From contig NZ_CP072800.1 in the NCBI RefSeq assembly GCF_017901155.1, positions 310,001 to 374,000 on the forward strand: DNA of 64,000 nucleotides, read 5' to 3'. Numbering within the stretch: the first letter of the stretch is position 1; every line of letters begins with the position of its first letter. The notes below the pieces were generated by a model that worked only from the letters and a program-made list of their open reading frames with translations, was not told the origin of the DNA and did no database searches. A program made the translations under genes and the position numbers. Source of the DNA: Candidatus Thiothrix anitrata. Lineage in GTDB: Bacteria > Pseudomonadota > Gammaproteobacteria > Thiotrichales > Thiotrichaceae. Below, in pieces: positions 63,754 to 64,000 of the stretch.

Positions 63754-64000
63754 ATGGAAAAACAAATAGTTGCCTTATTAAGCGGCTGCTTGCTCATGGG
63801 TATGGCAAGCCTCCCTTTACCCGCGCTCGCGCACGGTGGCGAAGACCACAGCCACGACGAGGAACCCCCTACCCCCATCGTCGCCCCCGCCAACAGCGGG
63901 ATACGCTGGGAATTGAATTCACCCGACGTGGAACTGCTCGGCATTGTCAGCGCAGGCCAACTGACACTACACGTCGACAAGTTCGCCACCAACGAACCCA
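63754..64000 (+). CDS. RND efflux periplasmic adaptor, N-terminal part (cut by window edge)
   Basis: 82 residues are visible. A signal peptide (VALLSGCLLMGMASLPLPALA) is followed by HGGEDHSHDEE, a His-rich stretch common at the start of CusB/CzcB-type adaptors. After that come IRWELNSPDVELLGIVSAGQLTLHVDKFATNEP. The adaptor would link an inner membrane RND pump to an outer membrane channel. Context (copper receptor, His/Cys protein) favours heavy-metal efflux. The assignment rests on the N-terminus only. Confidence 0.75.
   Translation, partial: MEKQIVALLSGCLLMGMASLPLPALAHGGEDHSHDEEPPTPIVAPANSGIRWELNSPDVELLGIVSAGQLTLHVDKFATNEP

Overview
The window is chromosome of a gammaproteobacterium. The E. 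coli-style prfB recoding site, the LptM-LysA pair, UbiK, RlmA, CydABX-DC, the AmgK/MurU recycling pair and a sigma54/NtrC-type glnK-amtB promoter all fit that class. The gene set, with a large exopolysaccharide locus, a long-type integron integrase and intragenic GC-rich palindromes, resembles Thiothrix or another member of the Thiotrichales. The genus is inference and was not tested by a search.

Layout. 1-2.6 kb: end of a lysS-prfB operon (prfB with programmed +1 frameshift) and an exported metallo-beta-lactamase-fold hydrolase. 2.7-12.7 kb: one tightly packed, translationally coupled exopolysaccharide operon: dTDP-rhamnose synthesis (rfbA, rfbC, rfbD, rfbB), a methyltransferase, a split PssD/PssE-type glycosyltransferase, a Wzx-like flippase, a Wzy-like polymerase, a hexapeptide acetyltransferase and two family 2 glycosyltransferases. 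13.0-18.0 kb: a second transcription unit with the polyprenyl-phosphate glycosylphosphotransferase that starts repeat-unit synthesis, a membrane acyltransferase and a Wzc-type tyrosine autokinase. Together these make a Wzx/Wzy-type capsule or sheath polysaccharide pathway. 18.0-19.4 kb: a CopD-like protein, an HExxH protein and tmRNA (ssrA).

19.4-25.3 kb is an accessory island between ssrA and dgt. It holds a FemAB-like acetyltransferase flanked by imperfect direct repeats, an integron-type integrase that has lost an internal catalytic segment, a secreted-effector-like protein with a multi-pass membrane partner, degraded sequence, and two type II toxin-antitoxin modules. 25.3-37.7 kb is housekeeping: dgt, HtrA protease, phytase-like protein, lptM-lysA, a DOMON-like protein, NamZ-like muramidase, rlmA, TatD, gshA, a glycine-rich RRM protein with a structured leader, yggT, proC.

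37.7-43.3 kb holds two adjacent exported-protein genes (a 12-NHL/9-FN3 repeat protein and an Ig-like protein) interrupted by four frame breaks, several at homopolymers or short tandem repeats. 43.4-51.9 kb: ubiK, then a TorF-type porin-glnK-amtB operon behind a sigma54 promoter with an NtrC site, a TAP-like hydrolase, comM, and amgK-murU for peptidoglycan recycling. 52.3-60.5 kb: exbB-exbD-tonB, and cytochrome bd oxidase cydABX behind an FNR box followed by its assembly transporter cydDC; cydD carries a 101-bp palindromic insertion. 60.6-64.0 kb: an apparent copper locus with an OprC/NosA-like TonB receptor, small His/Cys-rich proteins and the start of an RND efflux adaptor.
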